Assembly: GCF_001399755.1 (NCBI RefSeq)
Contig: NZ_LJCP01000006.1
Location: 186,001 to 250,000 of the forward strand
Direction of reading: 5' to 3'
Origin: Thiohalorhabdus denitrificans
GTDB taxonomy: Bacteria > Pseudomonadota > Gammaproteobacteria > Thiohalorhabdales > Thiohalorhabdaceae
Length of the DNA: 64,000 nt
The notes under the pieces were generated by a model. It was not told the origin of the DNA and made no database searches. It worked only from the letters and a program-made list of their open reading frames with translations. Every line of letters begins with the position of its first letter. Position 1 is the first letter of the stretch. The position numbers and the translations under genes were made by a program. Positions 1-9,158 of the stretch are shown one piece after another.

Positions 1-388
1 CGCCGGCGAACAGGGCGGCCTCCTCGCCGCCCGCGCCGGCGCGGACCTCCAGGAAGACGTTCTTCTCGTCGTTGGGGTCCTTGGGCAGCAGCAGCCGCTG
101 CAGCTGGTCCTCCAGCTCCGAGAGCTTGGCCTCCGCTTCCTCCAGCTCCGTCCGGGCCATCTCGCCGAGCTCGGGGTCCTCGAGCATTTCCCGGCTCTGG
201 GCGGCCTCGTCCTCCCACCGCTCGTACTCGCCGAAGGCCTTCACGATGGGCTCGAGCTCGGCGTACTCCTTGGAGCGGGCCTGGAACTCCTCGATGTTCT
301 CCATGAGGGCGGCGTCGGAGAGCATGTGGCCCAGCTCGTCGAGCCGGTGCCGGGCGTTCTCCAGCTTGTGGCGGATCGCCTCTTTCAT
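1..388 (-). CDS. prfA: Peptide chain release factor 1 (RF1), N-terminal part, cut by window edge
   Basis: RF1 recognises UAA/UAG stop codons and triggers hydrolysis of the finished peptide in the ribosome. About 129 N-terminal residues are visible: a charged helical domain starting MKEAIRHKLENARHRLDEL, running to RAGAGGEEAALFAG at the window edge. That last block is the conserved segment of RF1 (RAGTGGDEAALFAG in E. coli). The catalytic GGQ loop and anticodon-like PxT motif lie outside the window. The start ATG (388-386) overlaps the hemA stop as ATGA, so the two genes are translationally coupled, the usual hemA-prfA order in gammaproteobacteria. Confidence 0.93.
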   Translation of the reverse strand, partial: MKEAIRHKLENARHRLDELGHMLSDAALMENIEEFQARSKEYAELEPIVKAFGEYERWEDEAAQSREMLEDPELGEMARTELEEAEAKLSELEDQLQRLLLPKDPNDEKNVFLEVRAGAGGEEAALFAG

Positions 389-1656
389 GAATCCTCGTCC
401 AGCCGGAAGAGCTGATGGGTGGCCTCGATCAGATCTTCGCCGTTGCCGTTCTCGCTGCAATGGCGCAGCTGCATGGTGGGCTCGTGCAGCAGCTTGCTCA
501 CCAGGGCCTGGGAGAGCTTGTCCAGGGCGGTCTCCATCTCCTCGGGCACGTGGCCGAGGCGCTTGCGGGTGCGCTCCAGCTCCTGCTCGCGGATGGCCTC
601 GGCCTTGGCGCGCATGGCCTTGATGGTGGGGACGATCTCCTGGTTGCGCAGCCACTGGAGAAACTCCTCCACGTTGGCCTCCACGATCCCTTCGGCGCGT
701 TCGGCCTCCTGGCGGCGCGTCTGGAGGTTCTCCTCCACCACCGCCTGCAGGTCGTCCACCGTGTACAGGTAGACCCCCGACACCTCCTCGGCGTCCTCCG
801 GCAGGTCCCGGGGCACCGCCAGGTCCACCAGGAACATGGCCTGGCGCTTGCGGCGCTTCTGGGCACGCTCCAGCCAGGCCCGCTCCACCACCTGGGTCGG
901 GGCGCCCGTGGAGGAGATCACCACGTCCACCTCCCCGAGCGCCTCGGGCACCGCGTCCAGAGTCAGGGCGCGGCCCTCCAGCTCGGTGGCCAGCTCCTCG
1001 GCGTTCTCCTGGGTCCGGTTGGCCACCAGCTGGGTGGCTACGCCCGCCTCGCGCAGGTGGCGGCCGGCCAGCTGGATGGTCTCCCCGGCGCCGATGAGCA
1101 GCACCCGCGAGCGGGAGAGGTCGCCGAAGATGCGCCGGGCCAGCTCTACGGCGGCGTAGCTCACCGAGACCGCCTGGCCGCCGATGTCCGTCTCGCTGCG
1201 CACCCGCTTGCCCACCTTGAAGGCGTGGTGGAAGGCGCGGTTGAGCAGGGGCCCCAGGCTGCCTACGTTGTAGGCGGACCGGTAGGCCTCCTTGAGCTGG
1301 CCGAGGATCTGGGGCTCGCCCACCACCAGGCTGTCGAGGCTGCCGGAGACCCGGAACAGGTGGGTGACCGCCTCGCGGTCGTGGTAGGCGTAGAGGTGGG
1401 GGCGCAGCTCCTCCGGGGTCAGGCCGTGGAAACTGGCCAGCCAGGTGATAACCGCTTCCTGGTCCGCCACCGTGTCGGCGACCGCGCAGTAGCATTCGGT
1501 GCGGTTGCAGGTGGAAAGGATCGCGCCCTCCCGCACGCCCCGCTGCTGGGTGAGGTCCAACAGGGCGTCGGGGAGGGTTTCCGGACCGAAGGAAACCTGC
1601 TCGCGGATGGCCACGGGGGCCGTCTTATGGTTTACGCCTATGGCGAGGAGGTGCAT
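385..1656 (-). CDS. hemA: Glutamyl-tRNA reductase
   Basis: Reduces glutamyl-tRNA(Glu) to glutamate-1-semialdehyde with NADPH, the first committed step of C5 tetrapyrrole (heme, siroheme) synthesis. The 423-aa length is normal. Near the N terminus is the catalytic-cysteine block ILSTCNRTECY (about residues 47-57). SGSLDSLVVGEPQILGQ (about 105-121) is the substrate-binding signature. The NADP-binding Rossmann stretch VLLIGAGETIQLAGRHL follows at about 185-201, and a helical dimerisation domain closes the protein. It is transcribed leftwards and overlaps prfA by 4 bp. The start ATG begins MHLLAIGVNHKTAPV, the canonical HemA N terminus. Confidence 0.97.
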   Translation of the reverse strand: MHLLAIGVNHKTAPVAIREQVSFGPETLPDALLDLTQQRGVREGAILSTCNRTECYCAVADTVADQEAVITWLASFHGLTPEELRPHLYAYHDREAVTHLFRVSGSLDSLVVGEPQILGQLKEAYRSAYNVGSLGPLLNRAFHHAFKVGKRVRSETDIGGQAVSVSYAAVELARRIFGDLSRSRVLLIGAGETIQLAGRHLREAGVATQLVANRTQENAEELATELEGRALTLDAVPEALGEVDVVISSTGAPTQVVERAWLERAQKRRKRQAMFLVDLAVPRDLPEDAEEVSGVYLYTVDDLQAVVEENLQTRRQEAERAEGIVEANVEEFLQWLRNQEIVPTIKAMRAKAEAIREQELERTRKRLGHVPEEMETALDKLSQALVSKLLHEPTMQLRHCSENGNGEDLIEATHQLFRLDEDS

Positions 1657-1997
1657 GGATTACGCAATTGGACGCTGCGTTCGACACGGGGGAATCGCTT
1701 CTCCCCAAACCTTCCCGGCCGGGGGGCAGCGTTCCGCGGTTGGATTGGGGGCATGGCAACCGGCAAATACTGCGCCATTGCCATTTCGAATGCAACCATT
1801 AGGCCCCACTGGCGGCGGGGCTTTGGACACCCTGTCCCGCCTATGGGACAATCGAAAACCAGGAACGATCCGTGCGGCCCCGCCCTGGCCTCCGCGGAGC
1901 CGCACGGTGTTTTCCGGCTTCGGTGGGCGCGGCCCCGTTCGGTCTTCGGTCCCCCGCCACTATCCCCCTCCCGGATCCCGGAATGGATGATACCCGC
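1657..1997. other. Divergent intergenic region between hemA and the TPR lipoprotein gene
   Basis: No convincing gene lies here; open frames across it have no recognisable product and continue antisense into hemA. It must hold the promoters of both diverging genes. For the rightward gene a weak candidate is TTGGAC (1823-1828), an 18-nt spacer, then GACAAT (1847-1852). The 7-bp inverted repeat GTCCCGC..TATGGGAC overlaps this candidate. The promoter call is low confidence. Confidence 0.35.
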
Positions 1998-3737
1998 GTG
2001 AAAGCCCGTTTCCTCCCCGGGCGGCTCCTCCTCGTCGGTGGCCTGGCGAGCATCCTGGCCGCCTGCCAGACCGCACCCTCCGACCAACCTGCCTCGGATG
2101 CCGGGCCCATGCCGTCCATGGAGGACGGGGCCGCCCCGGAGAAGGCCGGCGCGTCCCCCTTCCAGCGGGGCATGTACGCCTACCTGACTGCCGAGATGGC
2201 CCGCCAGGAAGGGCGCCTGGATATCGCCTCGGAATGGTACGCCCGGGCCGCCCGAGTGACCGGCCGGGGAACGCTCTTCGAGCGGGCGACGGAGGCCGCT
2301 CTGCACGGTCGGCAAGGCGAGAAGGCGGCGGCCTATGCACGGGAATGGCGCGAAGCGGCCCCCGAGCGGCCCGAGCCGCTGCTGGCCCTGGCCCAGGCCC
2401 GGCTGCTGCTGGGCAAGCCCGGGGAGGCGGTGGGCGTCCTGGGTGCCCTGGTGGACCAGTTCCCCCGCGCGGAGGAGGTGTACCTGGGTGCCGGGGAGCG
2501 CCTGGTGCAGTCGGGCGGCGTGGAAACCGCCGTACGCGTCCTGCGCGAGACCGCTGGGAACAATCCGGATAATGCCGCGGCCCAGCTCGCCTATGGCTAC
2601 CTCCTCGCCCGCCTGGAGCAGCGGGAACAGGCGGCCGATGTGCTGGAGCGGGCCCTGGAGCTGCGCCCTCACTGGGAGGCGGCGGCGGTGGAGCTGGCGC
2701 GCACCCGGTCGGTGAACGAGGGCATGGGGATTCTGCGTGACTTCATCGACGAGCACCCCCGTGCGGACCAGGCCCGGCTCCGGTACGGCCAGGGGCTGCT
2801 GGCGCAGGGTGGGGCCGAGGAGGCCGAGCGGGTGTTCCTGGGTCTGGCCGAGGAGGGGATGCGGGACGCCCGCGTGTACATGGGCCTCGGCATGGCCCGC
2901 TCCCAGCAGGGGGACTGGCGGGGGGCGCGGCGCGCCCTGCAGCGTGTTCTGGAGCTGGACCCCGGGAACAACGAGGCCCTCTTCCACCTCGGTCAGGTGA
3001 CCAAGGAGCTGGGAAGCTACGAGGCGGCTGCCGACTACTTCGGCCGGGTGAATGGCGGCCGCTACCTGGAGCAGGCCCGCATGGAGGAGGCGGCCGCCGC
3101 GGTGGAGCTGGGCGACCTCCAGCGGGCCCTACGGCTGGTGCGCCAAGTGCGTGCTTACCGGCCGGACGAGCCGGAATATTTCCGGCTGGAGGCGCGGATC
3201 CTCGCCGAGATCGGCCAGTACCGGGCCGCCGAGGAGGTGGCGTCCAAGGGCCTGCAGCAGGATCCCGACCACAAGGAGCTGCTCTACACGCGCTCCCTGG
3301 TCCGGGAGAAGGTGGGGGACTACGCCGGGATGGAGGCGGATATCCGGAGCGTGATCGAGGACCACCCCCAGGAGGCCCGGGCCTATAACTTCCTCGGTTA
3401 CAGCCTGGCGGATCGCGGGGTGCGCCTCAGTGAGGCCCTGCGTCTGCTCGAGCGCGCCAACGAGCTGGAGCCGAACCAGGGCTACATCCTCGACAGCCTG
3501 GGCTGGGCCTATTTCCGCCTCGGCCGCCTGGAGGCGGCCGAGTCCTACCTGCGGCAAGCCCTGGAGCGGAGCGAGGAGGAGGACCCCGAGATCCTCGTCC
3601 ACCTGGGGGAGGTCCTGGAGGCCCGCGGGCGCCCGGGGGAGGCCCGGGAGATGTGGCTGCGGGCCCTGGAGATGGTGGAGGAGGACTCCGACATGGCCCG
3701 GGAGCTGAGGCGCCGCCTGGATGAGGGGAAGCAGTGA
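1998..3737 (+). CDS. TPR-repeat outer-membrane lipoprotein
   Basis: A predicted lipoprotein of about 579 aa. From the GTG at 1998 the N terminus KARFLPGRLLLVGGLASILAAC is a signal peptide ending in lipobox LAAC. An in-frame ATG at 1983 would add an acidic MDDTR stretch and is less likely. The rest is almost entirely tetratricopeptide repeats, e.g. YMGLGMARSQQGDWRGARR and YILDSLGWAYFRLGRLEAA; the second is the motif common in proteins encoded just upstream of lolB. TPRs form helical protein-binding scaffolds. Its stop overlaps the lolB start (GTGA), so the two are probably one operon acting at the outer membrane. The partner is unknown. Confidence 0.85.
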   Translation: MKARFLPGRLLLVGGLASILAACQTAPSDQPASDAGPMPSMEDGAAPEKAGASPFQRGMYAYLTAEMARQEGRLDIASEWYARAARVTGRGTLFERATEAALHGRQGEKAAAYAREWREAAPERPEPLLALAQARLLLGKPGEAVGVLGALVDQFPRAEEVYLGAGERLVQSGGVETAVRVLRETAGNNPDNAAAQLAYGYLLARLEQREQAADVLERALELRPHWEAAAVELARTRSVNEGMGILRDFIDEHPRADQARLRYGQGLLAQGGAEEAERVFLGLAEEGMRDARVYMGLGMARSQQGDWRGARRALQRVLELDPGNNEALFHLGQVTKELGSYEAAADYFGRVNGGRYLEQARMEEAAAAVELGDLQRALRLVRQVRAYRPDEPEYFRLEARILAEIGQYRAAEEVASKGLQQDPDHKELLYTRSLVREKVGDYAGMEADIRSVIEDHPQEARAYNFLGYSLADRGVRLSEALRLLERANELEPNQGYILDSLGWAYFRLGRLEAAESYLRQALERSEEEDPEILVHLGEVLEARGRPGEAREMWLRALEMVEEDSDMARELRRRLDEGKQ

Positions 3738-4342
3738 GGCTCGGGCTCCTGCTCGCGGCGGGGCTCGCCACGGTACTGGCGGGCTGCGCCGCTCTGGGTC
3801 CGCAGCCCGCGGAGGATCGCGGCCGGGCGGAAGCGGCCTACCGTGAACGGGCAGGGGCGCTCGCCGCGCCCGAGGGCTGGCGGATGCGAGCCCGCGTGCG
3901 CGTGGAGGGTCCGGAAGAATCGGGCCAGGTCCGGCTCCACTGGGCCCACGAGGGCCGGTCCGATCGTCTCCAGGTGCGCAACCCCTTCGGGCAGACGGTC
4001 CTGGAGATCCGCTACGGCCCCCGCGGCCTGCAGGTCCGGGATTCCCGCGGGCGCACCTACCGAGGGGCGACCGCGCGGATGGTGCTCCAGCGGCGGCTGG
4101 GGTGGCGGGTTCCCGTGGAGTCCATGGCACGGTGGGCACTGGGGCTGGCCGACGAGGGGCGCCTGCCGGAGGTGCTCGATGATCGGGGGGCGCCGTTAGA
4201 GCTGCGTTCGGGCCCCTGGCGGGTGACCTACGGGGATTACCGGCAGGTGGAGGGTATCTGGCTGCCCGGCGACATCCGCCTGGACCGGGAGGACGCGGAG
4301 GCACGCCTGCTGGTGGAGCAGTGGGATCTGCAGGGAACGTGA
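3734..4342 (+). CDS. lolB: Outer-membrane lipoprotein receptor LolB
   Basis: LolB takes lipoproteins from periplasmic LolA and inserts them in the outer membrane. The protein is 202 aa, the usual size. It starts at a GTG that overlaps the upstream stop by 4 bp. The N terminus MRLGLLLAAGLATVLAGC is a lipoprotein signal with lipobox LAGC. The body shows WRMRARVRVEGPEESGQVRLHW and RNPFGQTVLEIRY, matching the LolB beta-sheet core, and ends EGIWLPGDIRL before the C terminus. It overlaps the next frame (ispE) at its end, a conserved lolB-ispE arrangement. Confidence 0.92.
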   Translation: MRLGLLLAAGLATVLAGCAALGPQPAEDRGRAEAAYRERAGALAAPEGWRMRARVRVEGPEESGQVRLHWAHEGRSDRLQVRNPFGQTVLEIRYGPRGLQVRDSRGRTYRGATARMVLQRRLGWRVPVESMARWALGLADEGRLPEVLDDRGAPLELRSGPWRVTYGDYRQVEGIWLPGDIRLDREDAEARLLVEQWDLQGT

Positions 4343-4365
4343 GGAACGCGGGAGGGCTTGCGAAG

Positions 4366-5310
4366 GTGAGTGACCGGGTGAGCGAGGGCGCGGCCCCGGC
4401 TGTGGATGTCCCGGCGGGGCTGGAAGGGCCCCATTGGGACGGGGAAGGGGTCCTGGCGGCGCCCGCCCCCGCCAAGCTGAACCTGTTCCTGCACATTACC
4501 GGTCGGCGGGCGGACGGCATGCACACCCTCCAGACCCTGTTCCAGTTCCTGGACTGGGGGGACACGCTGCACCTGACGCCCACCGCGCAGCCGGTGATCG
4601 AGCGGGCGGCCACCATTCCGGGCATTCCCGAGGAGGAGGATCTGACCCTCCGCGCCGCCCGCCTGCTGGCCGAGCACACCGGTCATGACGGCGGGGTCCG
4701 CCTCTGCCTGGAGAAGCGGCTCCCCGTGGGGGGTGGCCTGGGGGGCGGGAGCAGCGACGCCGCCACCGTCCTTCTGGCGCTGAACCGGCTATGGGGCTGC
4801 GGGCTTTCCCGGGCCGAACTGGCCGGGCTGGGGGCGGCGCTGGGCGCCGACATCCCGGTCTTCATCGGCGGCAGCGCGGCCTGGGCCGAAGGAGTCGGGG
4901 AGCGGCTGAGCCCGGTTGGGGAGCTCGCGGAGCCCTGGTACCTGGTGGTGTGGCCCCCCGGTGAGGGGGTTTCCACCCGGCGGGCCTTCGCGGACCCTGC
5001 CTTGACACGGAACCACCCTGAAGTAACAATATTGGACTTTTCGCAGGGCCGGTGCGGCAACGATTTCGGCCCTGTGGTGGAAAGGCTGCATCCGGAATTG
5101 GTCCGGATCCGCGAGTGGCTGGACCGGAACGCCCCGGGGCCCGGACGCCTGACGGGATCCGGGGCGTGCTCGTTTGCGGAATGCAGTGACCGGGCCCAGG
5201 CGGAGGCCTTGCGGGCCCTGGTGCCCACCGAGTGGAGCGCGGCGGTGGCCCGGGGACGCAACCGGCACCCGCTGGCCGACTGGGCTTTCGCCACCGGCCG
5301 GGAAGGCTGA
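4366..5310 (+). CDS. ispE: 4-diphosphocytidyl-2-C-methyl-D-erythritol kinase
   Basis: A GHMP-family kinase that phosphorylates CDP-ME in the MEP pathway to isopentenyl diphosphate. The core starts PAPAKLNLFLHITGRRADGMH, followed by the ATP-binding loop LPVGGGLGGGSSDAATVL (typical GHMP PxxxGLGxSSA) and the C-terminal LTGSGACSFAE. The start is uncertain. GTG 4366 has a GGGAGG about 10 nt upstream; GTG 4339 would overlap the lolB stop, and GTG 4402 would give the length nearest to E. coli IspE. All versions carry an extra N-terminal tail compared with E. coli. It is followed by tRNA-Gln and prs, a standard gammaproteobacterial order. Confidence 0.93.
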   Translation: MSDRVSEGAAPAVDVPAGLEGPHWDGEGVLAAPAPAKLNLFLHITGRRADGMHTLQTLFQFLDWGDTLHLTPTAQPVIERAATIPGIPEEEDLTLRAARLLAEHTGHDGGVRLCLEKRLPVGGGLGGGSSDAATVLLALNRLWGCGLSRAELAGLGAALGADIPVFIGGSAAWAEGVGERLSPVGELAEPWYLVVWPPGEGVSTRRAFADPALTRNHPEVTILDFSQGRCGNDFGPVVERLHPELVRIREWLDRNAPGPGRLTGSGACSFAECSDRAQAEALRALVPTEWSAAVARGRNRHPLADWAFATGREG

Positions 5311-5341
5311 TCCGGGCGGGCGGCCAGCCAGTTTCAGCGCT

Positions 5342-5416
5342 TGGGGCGTCGCCAAGTGGTAAGGCACCGGATTTTGATTCCGGCATTCGCAGGTTCGAAT
5401 CCTGCCGCCCCAGCCA
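5342..5416 (+). tRNA. tRNA-Gln (anticodon TTG)
   Basis: A 75-nt cloverleaf with acceptor stem TGGGGCG/CGCCCCA, anticodon loop ATTTTGATT in the stem CCGGA..TCCGG, T-arm GGTTCGAATCC, and an encoded CCA end at 5414-5416. It closely resembles E. coli tRNA-Gln and sits between ispE and prs, as in many gammaproteobacteria. Confidence 0.97.
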
Positions 5417-5541
5417 AACCCGAAGCGAAGAGTCCTGTTCGCGGGCGGATCCCGGGAGGGGTCCGCCTGCGGTCGTGGGGCCGCCGCGCGTACGCCACCC
5501 CAGTCAACCCATCGCCCGAAACAACGACGGAGTCCCCCTGA

Positions 5542-6489
5542 ATGGCCAATTCCGATCTGGCCCTGTTTACGGGGAACGCCAATCGGGACCTGGCGGAGAA
5601 GGTCGCCCACCACCTCGGGGTGCCCCTCGGCCAGGCCGAGGTCGGCTCGTTCAGCGACGGCGAGGTCCACGTCGAATTCCTGGAGAACGTCCGGGGCCGC
5701 GACGTTTTCGTCATCCAGCCGACCTGCGCGCCCGCCAATACCCAGCTCATGGAGCTGCTGGCCATGCTGGACGCCCTGAAGCGGGCATCGGCGGCGCGCA
5801 TAACCGCGGTGGTGCCCTACTTCGGGTACGCCCGGCAGGATCGGCGGGCCAACGGGCGCACGCCCATCACGGCCAAGCTGGTGGCGGACCTCATCACCAC
5901 CGCCGGAGCGGACCGGGTCCTGACCATGGATCTCCACGCGGACCAGATCCAGGGCTTCTTCGACATGCCGGTGGACAACATCTACGCCTCCCCGGTGCTG
6001 CTCGGCGAGCTGAACCGCATGGCCCTGGAGAACCTGGTGGTGATCTCCCCCGACGTGGGCGGCGTGGTGCGGGCGCGGGCCTTGGCCAAGCGGCTGGATG
6101 CCGAGCTGGCCATCATCGACAAGCGCCGGCCGCGGGCCAACGAGGCCCAGGTGATGCATATCATCGGCTCGGTGGAGGGTCGCCACTGCGTCATCGTCGA
6201 CGACATGGTGGATACGGCCAACACCCTCTGCCGGGCCGCCACGGCCCTCAAGGAGAAGGGCGCCAAGTCGGTAATGGCCGCCGTCACCCATCCCGTGCTC
6301 TCGGGCAAGGCCATGGAGAACATCGAGGGCTCGGGGCTGGACACCATGCTGGTCACCGACACCATCCCGCTGAGCCCGGAGGCGGCGGCGAGCGGTAAGA
6401 TCCGGGTGCTGACCATATCCGAGCTGCTGGCGGAGGCCATCCGCCGGGTGAACCGCGAGGATTCGGTGAGCTCCCTGTTTCCCGAATAA
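5542..6489 (+). CDS. prs: Ribose-phosphate pyrophosphokinase (PRPP synthetase)
   Basis: Makes PRPP from ribose-5-phosphate and ATP for purine, pyrimidine, His and Trp synthesis. The 315-aa length is exact for class I enzymes. The N terminus [21 protein letters not shown] is followed by the FSDGE motif. [10 protein letters not shown] is the ATP-binding flexible loop region, and [16 protein letters not shown] is the PRPP-synthetase signature with the metal-binding His/Asp. The PRPP-binding loop is [14 protein letters not shown] (about residues 215-228). It ends SVSSLFPE, close to E. coli. Confidence 0.98.
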   Translation: MANSDLALFTGNANRDLAEKVAHHLGVPLGQAEVGSFSDGEVHVEFLENVRGRDVFVIQPTCAPANTQLMELLAMLDALKRASAARITAVVPYFGYARQDRRANGRTPITAKLVADLITTAGADRVLTMDLHADQIQGFFDMPVDNIYASPVLLGELNRMALENLVVISPDVGGVVRARALAKRLDAELAIIDKRRPRANEAQVMHIIGSVEGRHCVIVDDMVDTANTLCRAATALKEKGAKSVMAAVTHPVLSGKAMENIEGSGLDTMLVTDTIPLSPEAAASGKIRVLTISELLAEAIRRVNREDSVSSLFPE

Positions 6490-6525
6490 GAATCCAGGCG
6501 TCCCAAGAGCGCGAGGCTTGCAACG

Positions 6526-7182
6526 ATGGCGGACTATTCCCTCAACGTAGTGGAACGGAAAGAAAAGGGCACCCCGGCCAGCCGGCGGATGCGCCGCACG
6601 GGCATGATCCCGGCCAACGTCTTCGGGGCCGAAAAGGACCCGCATATGGTGGCCCTCAACGAGAACGAGCTCATGCAGCTCATGGACGACGAGGGCTTCT
6701 TCTCCAGCCTGATCAGCCTGGAGGGCCTCAACGAGCGCCAGGACGTGCTGGTGCGCGAGGTCCAGATGCACCCCTACAAGCCCAAGCCCCTCCACGTGGA
6801 CTTTCAGCGGGTTCAGGCCGACCAGAAGCTGAGCCTTAACGTGCCCCTGCACGTGGTCAATGACGAGCGGGCGCCCGGGGTGCTGGCCGGCGGCACGGTT
6901 TCGCCGCTGATGACCGAGGTGGAGGTCACCTGCCTGCCCGCCAAAATCCCCGACCACATCGAGGTGGACGTGGGGGCCATGGAGATCGGCGACACGCTGC
7001 ACCTCTCCGATCTCCAGGCCCCTCCCGGCGTGGAGATCAGCGCCGATCCGGAAAACGACCAGCCGGTGGTGAACATGGCCGGGACCAAGGCGGAGCCCGA
7101 GGCGGCCGTGGCGGCGGAAGTGGCCGAAGAGGCCGCCGAGGAAGGCGGTGAAGAGGCAGGGGCCGGCGAGGAAGAGGAATAG
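6526..7182 (+). CDS. rplY: 50S ribosomal protein L25, long Ctc/TL5 form
   Basis: Binds 5S rRNA in the large ribosomal subunit. It has 218 aa: an N-terminal L25 domain (NVVERKEKGTPASRRMRRTG), then the C-terminal TL5/Ctc domain (VPLHVVNDERAPGVLAGGTV). This is the general-stress form, longer than the 94-aa E. coli protein. A strongly acidic Ala/Glu tail (about residues 185-218) ends the protein. It lies between prs and pth, the conserved order. Confidence 0.95.
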   Translation: MADYSLNVVERKEKGTPASRRMRRTGMIPANVFGAEKDPHMVALNENELMQLMDDEGFFSSLISLEGLNERQDVLVREVQMHPYKPKPLHVDFQRVQADQKLSLNVPLHVVNDERAPGVLAGGTVSPLMTEVEVTCLPAKIPDHIEVDVGAMEIGDTLHLSDLQAPPGVEISADPENDQPVVNMAGTKAEPEAAVAAEVAEEAAEEGGEEAGAGEEEE

Positions 7183-7190
7183 GCGCGACC

Positions 7191-7775
7191 TTGGTCCGGA
7201 TGGTCGTCGGCCTCGGCAACCCCGGCGCCCGCTACCACCGCACCCGGCACAACATCGGCTTCGACTGGGTGGACCGGGTGGCGGACCGCCTCGGCGTCCG
7301 CTGGACGGCCCAGCGACGCTACCAGGCCGAGGTGGCCGAGTGGCTGGTGGACGGCCAGCCGGTGTGGGCCATGAAGCCGCAGACCTATATGAACCGCAGC
7401 GGCCAAGCGGCGGCTCCCTTCGCCCGGGCCAAGGGCATCGAGCCCGCGGAGATCCTCGTCGTCCACGACGAGCTGGACCTTGACCCCGGGGTGGCCCGCC
7501 TAAAGGCGGGCGGCGGGCACGGCGGCCACAATGGCCTGCGGGACCTCGTCGAGCACCTCGGCTCCAAGGACTTCCTGCGTCTGCGCCTCGGCGTGGGCCA
7601 CCCCGGCGACCGCAGCCAGGTGACTCCCTATGTGCTGGGCCGCCCCTCCCCGGAGGAGCGCAGCCGCATGGAGGCGGCCATGGACCGCGCCCTGGAGGTT
7701 CTGCCGGACCTGGCCGCCGGGAAGTGGCAGCGCGCCGTCAATCACCTCCACGCGCCGGTCTCCTCCGGAGACTGA
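7191..7775 (+). CDS. pth: Peptidyl-tRNA hydrolase
   Basis: Releases tRNA from prematurely dropped peptidyl-tRNAs. The 194-aa protein shows [19 protein letters not shown] (contains the catalytic His of RHNIG), [11 protein letters not shown] and [20 protein letters not shown], the three diagnostic Pth blocks. The start is ambiguous: TTG at 7191 gives [12 protein letters not shown], matching the family N-terminal length, whereas ATG at 7200 gives a shorter version. It follows rplY closely and precedes ychF. Confidence 0.95.
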   Translation: MVRMVVGLGNPGARYHRTRHNIGFDWVDRVADRLGVRWTAQRRYQAEVAEWLVDGQPVWAMKPQTYMNRSGQAAAPFARAKGIEPAEILVVHDELDLDPGVARLKAGGGHGGHNGLRDLVEHLGSKDFLRLRLGVGHPGDRSQVTPYVLGRPSPEERSRMEAAMDRALEVLPDLAAGKWQRAVNHLHAPVSSGD

Positions 7776-7810
7776 CCCCCGGCCCGAATTCAGGATCAGG
7801 ACGACCCCTC

Positions 7811-8905
7811 ATGGGATTTCAGTGCGGCATCGTCGGCTTGCCCAACGTGGGCAAGTCCACCCTGTTCAACGCCCTGACCCGCGCCGGGATCCAGGCGGAG
7901 AACTACCCCTTCTGCACCATCGAGCCCAACATGGGCGTGGTTCCGGTGCCCGACCGGCGGCTGGACGAGCTGGCCCGCCTGGTGCAGCCCCAGGAGGTCA
8001 CCCCCACCGCCATCCGGTTCGTGGACATCGCGGGACTGGTAGCCGGGGCGGCCGAGGGCGAGGGCCTGGGCAACCAGTTCCTGGCGCACATCCGTGAGGT
8101 CGACGCCTTCGCCCACGTGGTGCGCTGCTTCGCCGACGAGAACGTCGCCCACGTGGCCGGGGGCGTGGACCCGGTCCGCGACATCGAGACCATCGAGAAC
8201 GAGCTGGTCCTGGCCGATCTGGAAACGGTGGAGAAGGCCCACGCCAAGGCGGCCAAGAACGCTAAGAGCGGGGACAAGGAGGCCATGGCCGAGCGGGACC
8301 TCCTGGCCCGTCTCCAGGCGCACCTGGCCGAGGGTGGCCAAGCGCGAACCCTGGAGCTCGGCGAGGAGGACCTGGAGGCGCTCAAGGGCTTCCACCTCCT
8401 CACCCTCAAGCCCATCATGTACGTGGCCAACGTGGATGAAGGCGAGAGCGGGGAGGACAGCCCCGCCGTGCAGGCGGTGCGGGAGTACGCCGCGCGCTCG
8501 GGGAGCGAGGTGGTGGTCGTGAGCGCCGCCACCGAGGCGGAGCTCATGGAGCTCGAGGACGAGGACCGGGATGAGTTCCTCGCCGAGCTGGGCATGGAGG
8601 AGCCGGGCCTGAACCGGGTGATCCGGGCGGGCTACCAGCTCCTGGGCCTGATCACCTTCTTCACCGCCGGCCCCAAGGAGGTCCGTGCCTGGACGGTGCC
8701 CGAAGGCTCCTCCGCCCCGCGGGCCGCCCGCGAGATCCACAGCGACATGGAGCGCGGCTTCATCCGCGCCGAGGTGATCGGCTTCGAGGACTACGTCGCC
8801 TACGGTGGGGAGCAGGGCGCCAAGGAGGCGGGTCGCATGCGCTCCGAGGGCAAGGACTACGTGGTCGCCGACGGCGACGTGATCCTGTTCCGCTTCAACG
8901 TCTAG
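7811..8905 (+). CDS. ychF: Redox-regulated ATPase / ribosome-binding YchF (OLA1 family)
   Basis: A universally conserved Obg-like P-loop NTPase that prefers ATP and binds ribosomes. It is 364 aa, the expected length. [20 protein letters not shown] holds the G1 P-loop, and [20 protein letters not shown] holds the G3 DxAG and switch. A coiled-coil domain follows, and the C-terminal TGS domain reads [15 protein letters not shown] through [16 protein letters not shown]. The start ATG 7811 matches the family N terminus; longer upstream frames are not supported. Confidence 0.97.
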   Translation: MGFQCGIVGLPNVGKSTLFNALTRAGIQAENYPFCTIEPNMGVVPVPDRRLDELARLVQPQEVTPTAIRFVDIAGLVAGAAEGEGLGNQFLAHIREVDAFAHVVRCFADENVAHVAGGVDPVRDIETIENELVLADLETVEKAHAKAAKNAKSGDKEAMAERDLLARLQAHLAEGGQARTLELGEEDLEALKGFHLLTLKPIMYVANVDEGESGEDSPAVQAVREYAARSGSEVVVVSAATEAELMELEDEDRDEFLAELGMEEPGLNRVIRAGYQLLGLITFFTAGPKEVRAWTVPEGSSAPRAAREIHSDMERGFIRAEVIGFEDYVAYGGEQGAKEAGRMRSEGKDYVVADGDVILFRFNV

Positions 8906-8912
8906 CCCCCGG

Positions 8913-8940
8913 TTGACAGCATCGGCCGGATTCCTAAAAT
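8913..8940 (+). promoter_or_regulatory. Sigma70-type promoter for tRNA-Met
   Basis: A perfect -35 TTGACA (8913-8918), a 16-nt spacer and -10 TAAAAT (8935-8940) end 12 nt before the mature 5' end of the tRNA. The -10 is one mismatch from consensus. Confidence 0.85.
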
Positions 8941-8952
8941 AAGTAGCCCTCT

Positions 8953-9028
8953 GGCGGATTAGCTCAGTGGTTAGAGCAACGGAATCATAATCCGTGTGTC
9001 CGGGGTTCAAATCCCTGATCCGCCACCA
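8953..9028 (+). tRNA. tRNA-Met (anticodon CAT, elongator type)
   Basis: A 76-nt cloverleaf with acceptor stem GGCGGAT/ATCCGCC, anticodon stem CGGAA-TCATAAT-CCG with CAT, and T-arm GGGGTTCAAATCCC, with CCA encoded at 9026-9028. The acceptor stem pairs fully from base 1, so this is not initiator tRNA. CAT can also be tRNA-Ile2 (read as lysidine34-AU); the gene cannot be separated from elongator Met with certainty by eye. Confidence 0.9.
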
Positions 9029-9034
9029 TCTTGC

Positions 9035-9063
9035 AAGCCGCCTCGCAACGAGGCGGCTTTTTT
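9035..9063 (+). terminator. Rho-independent terminator after tRNA-Met
   Basis: A perfect stem AGCCGCCTCG / CGAGGCGGCT with a CAA loop, followed by a T run. It begins 8 nt after the tRNA CCA end. Confidence 0.95.
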
Positions 9064-9158
9064 ATGGGTGGGCCAAAAACCCCTCCCATCCAGGTGATGG
9101 TTTAAATTCTCGGCTAGGGGTACCATCACCCCAGGTTCCGGACCAAGGATTCCCCCGC

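Noticed and set aside
415-2001. Long plus-strand open frame antisense to hemA
   Set aside because: His/Leu/Gly-rich shadow frame typical of high-GC DNA; hemA on the other strand is unmistakable.
4789-7002. Long minus-strand open frame across ispE, prs and rplY
   Set aside because: Runs antisense through three certain genes and a tRNA; no domain content.
5342-9028. tRNA genes as integration sites
   Set aside because: Both tRNAs are intact and flanked by conserved housekeeping genes; no integrase or duplicated tRNA ends nearby.
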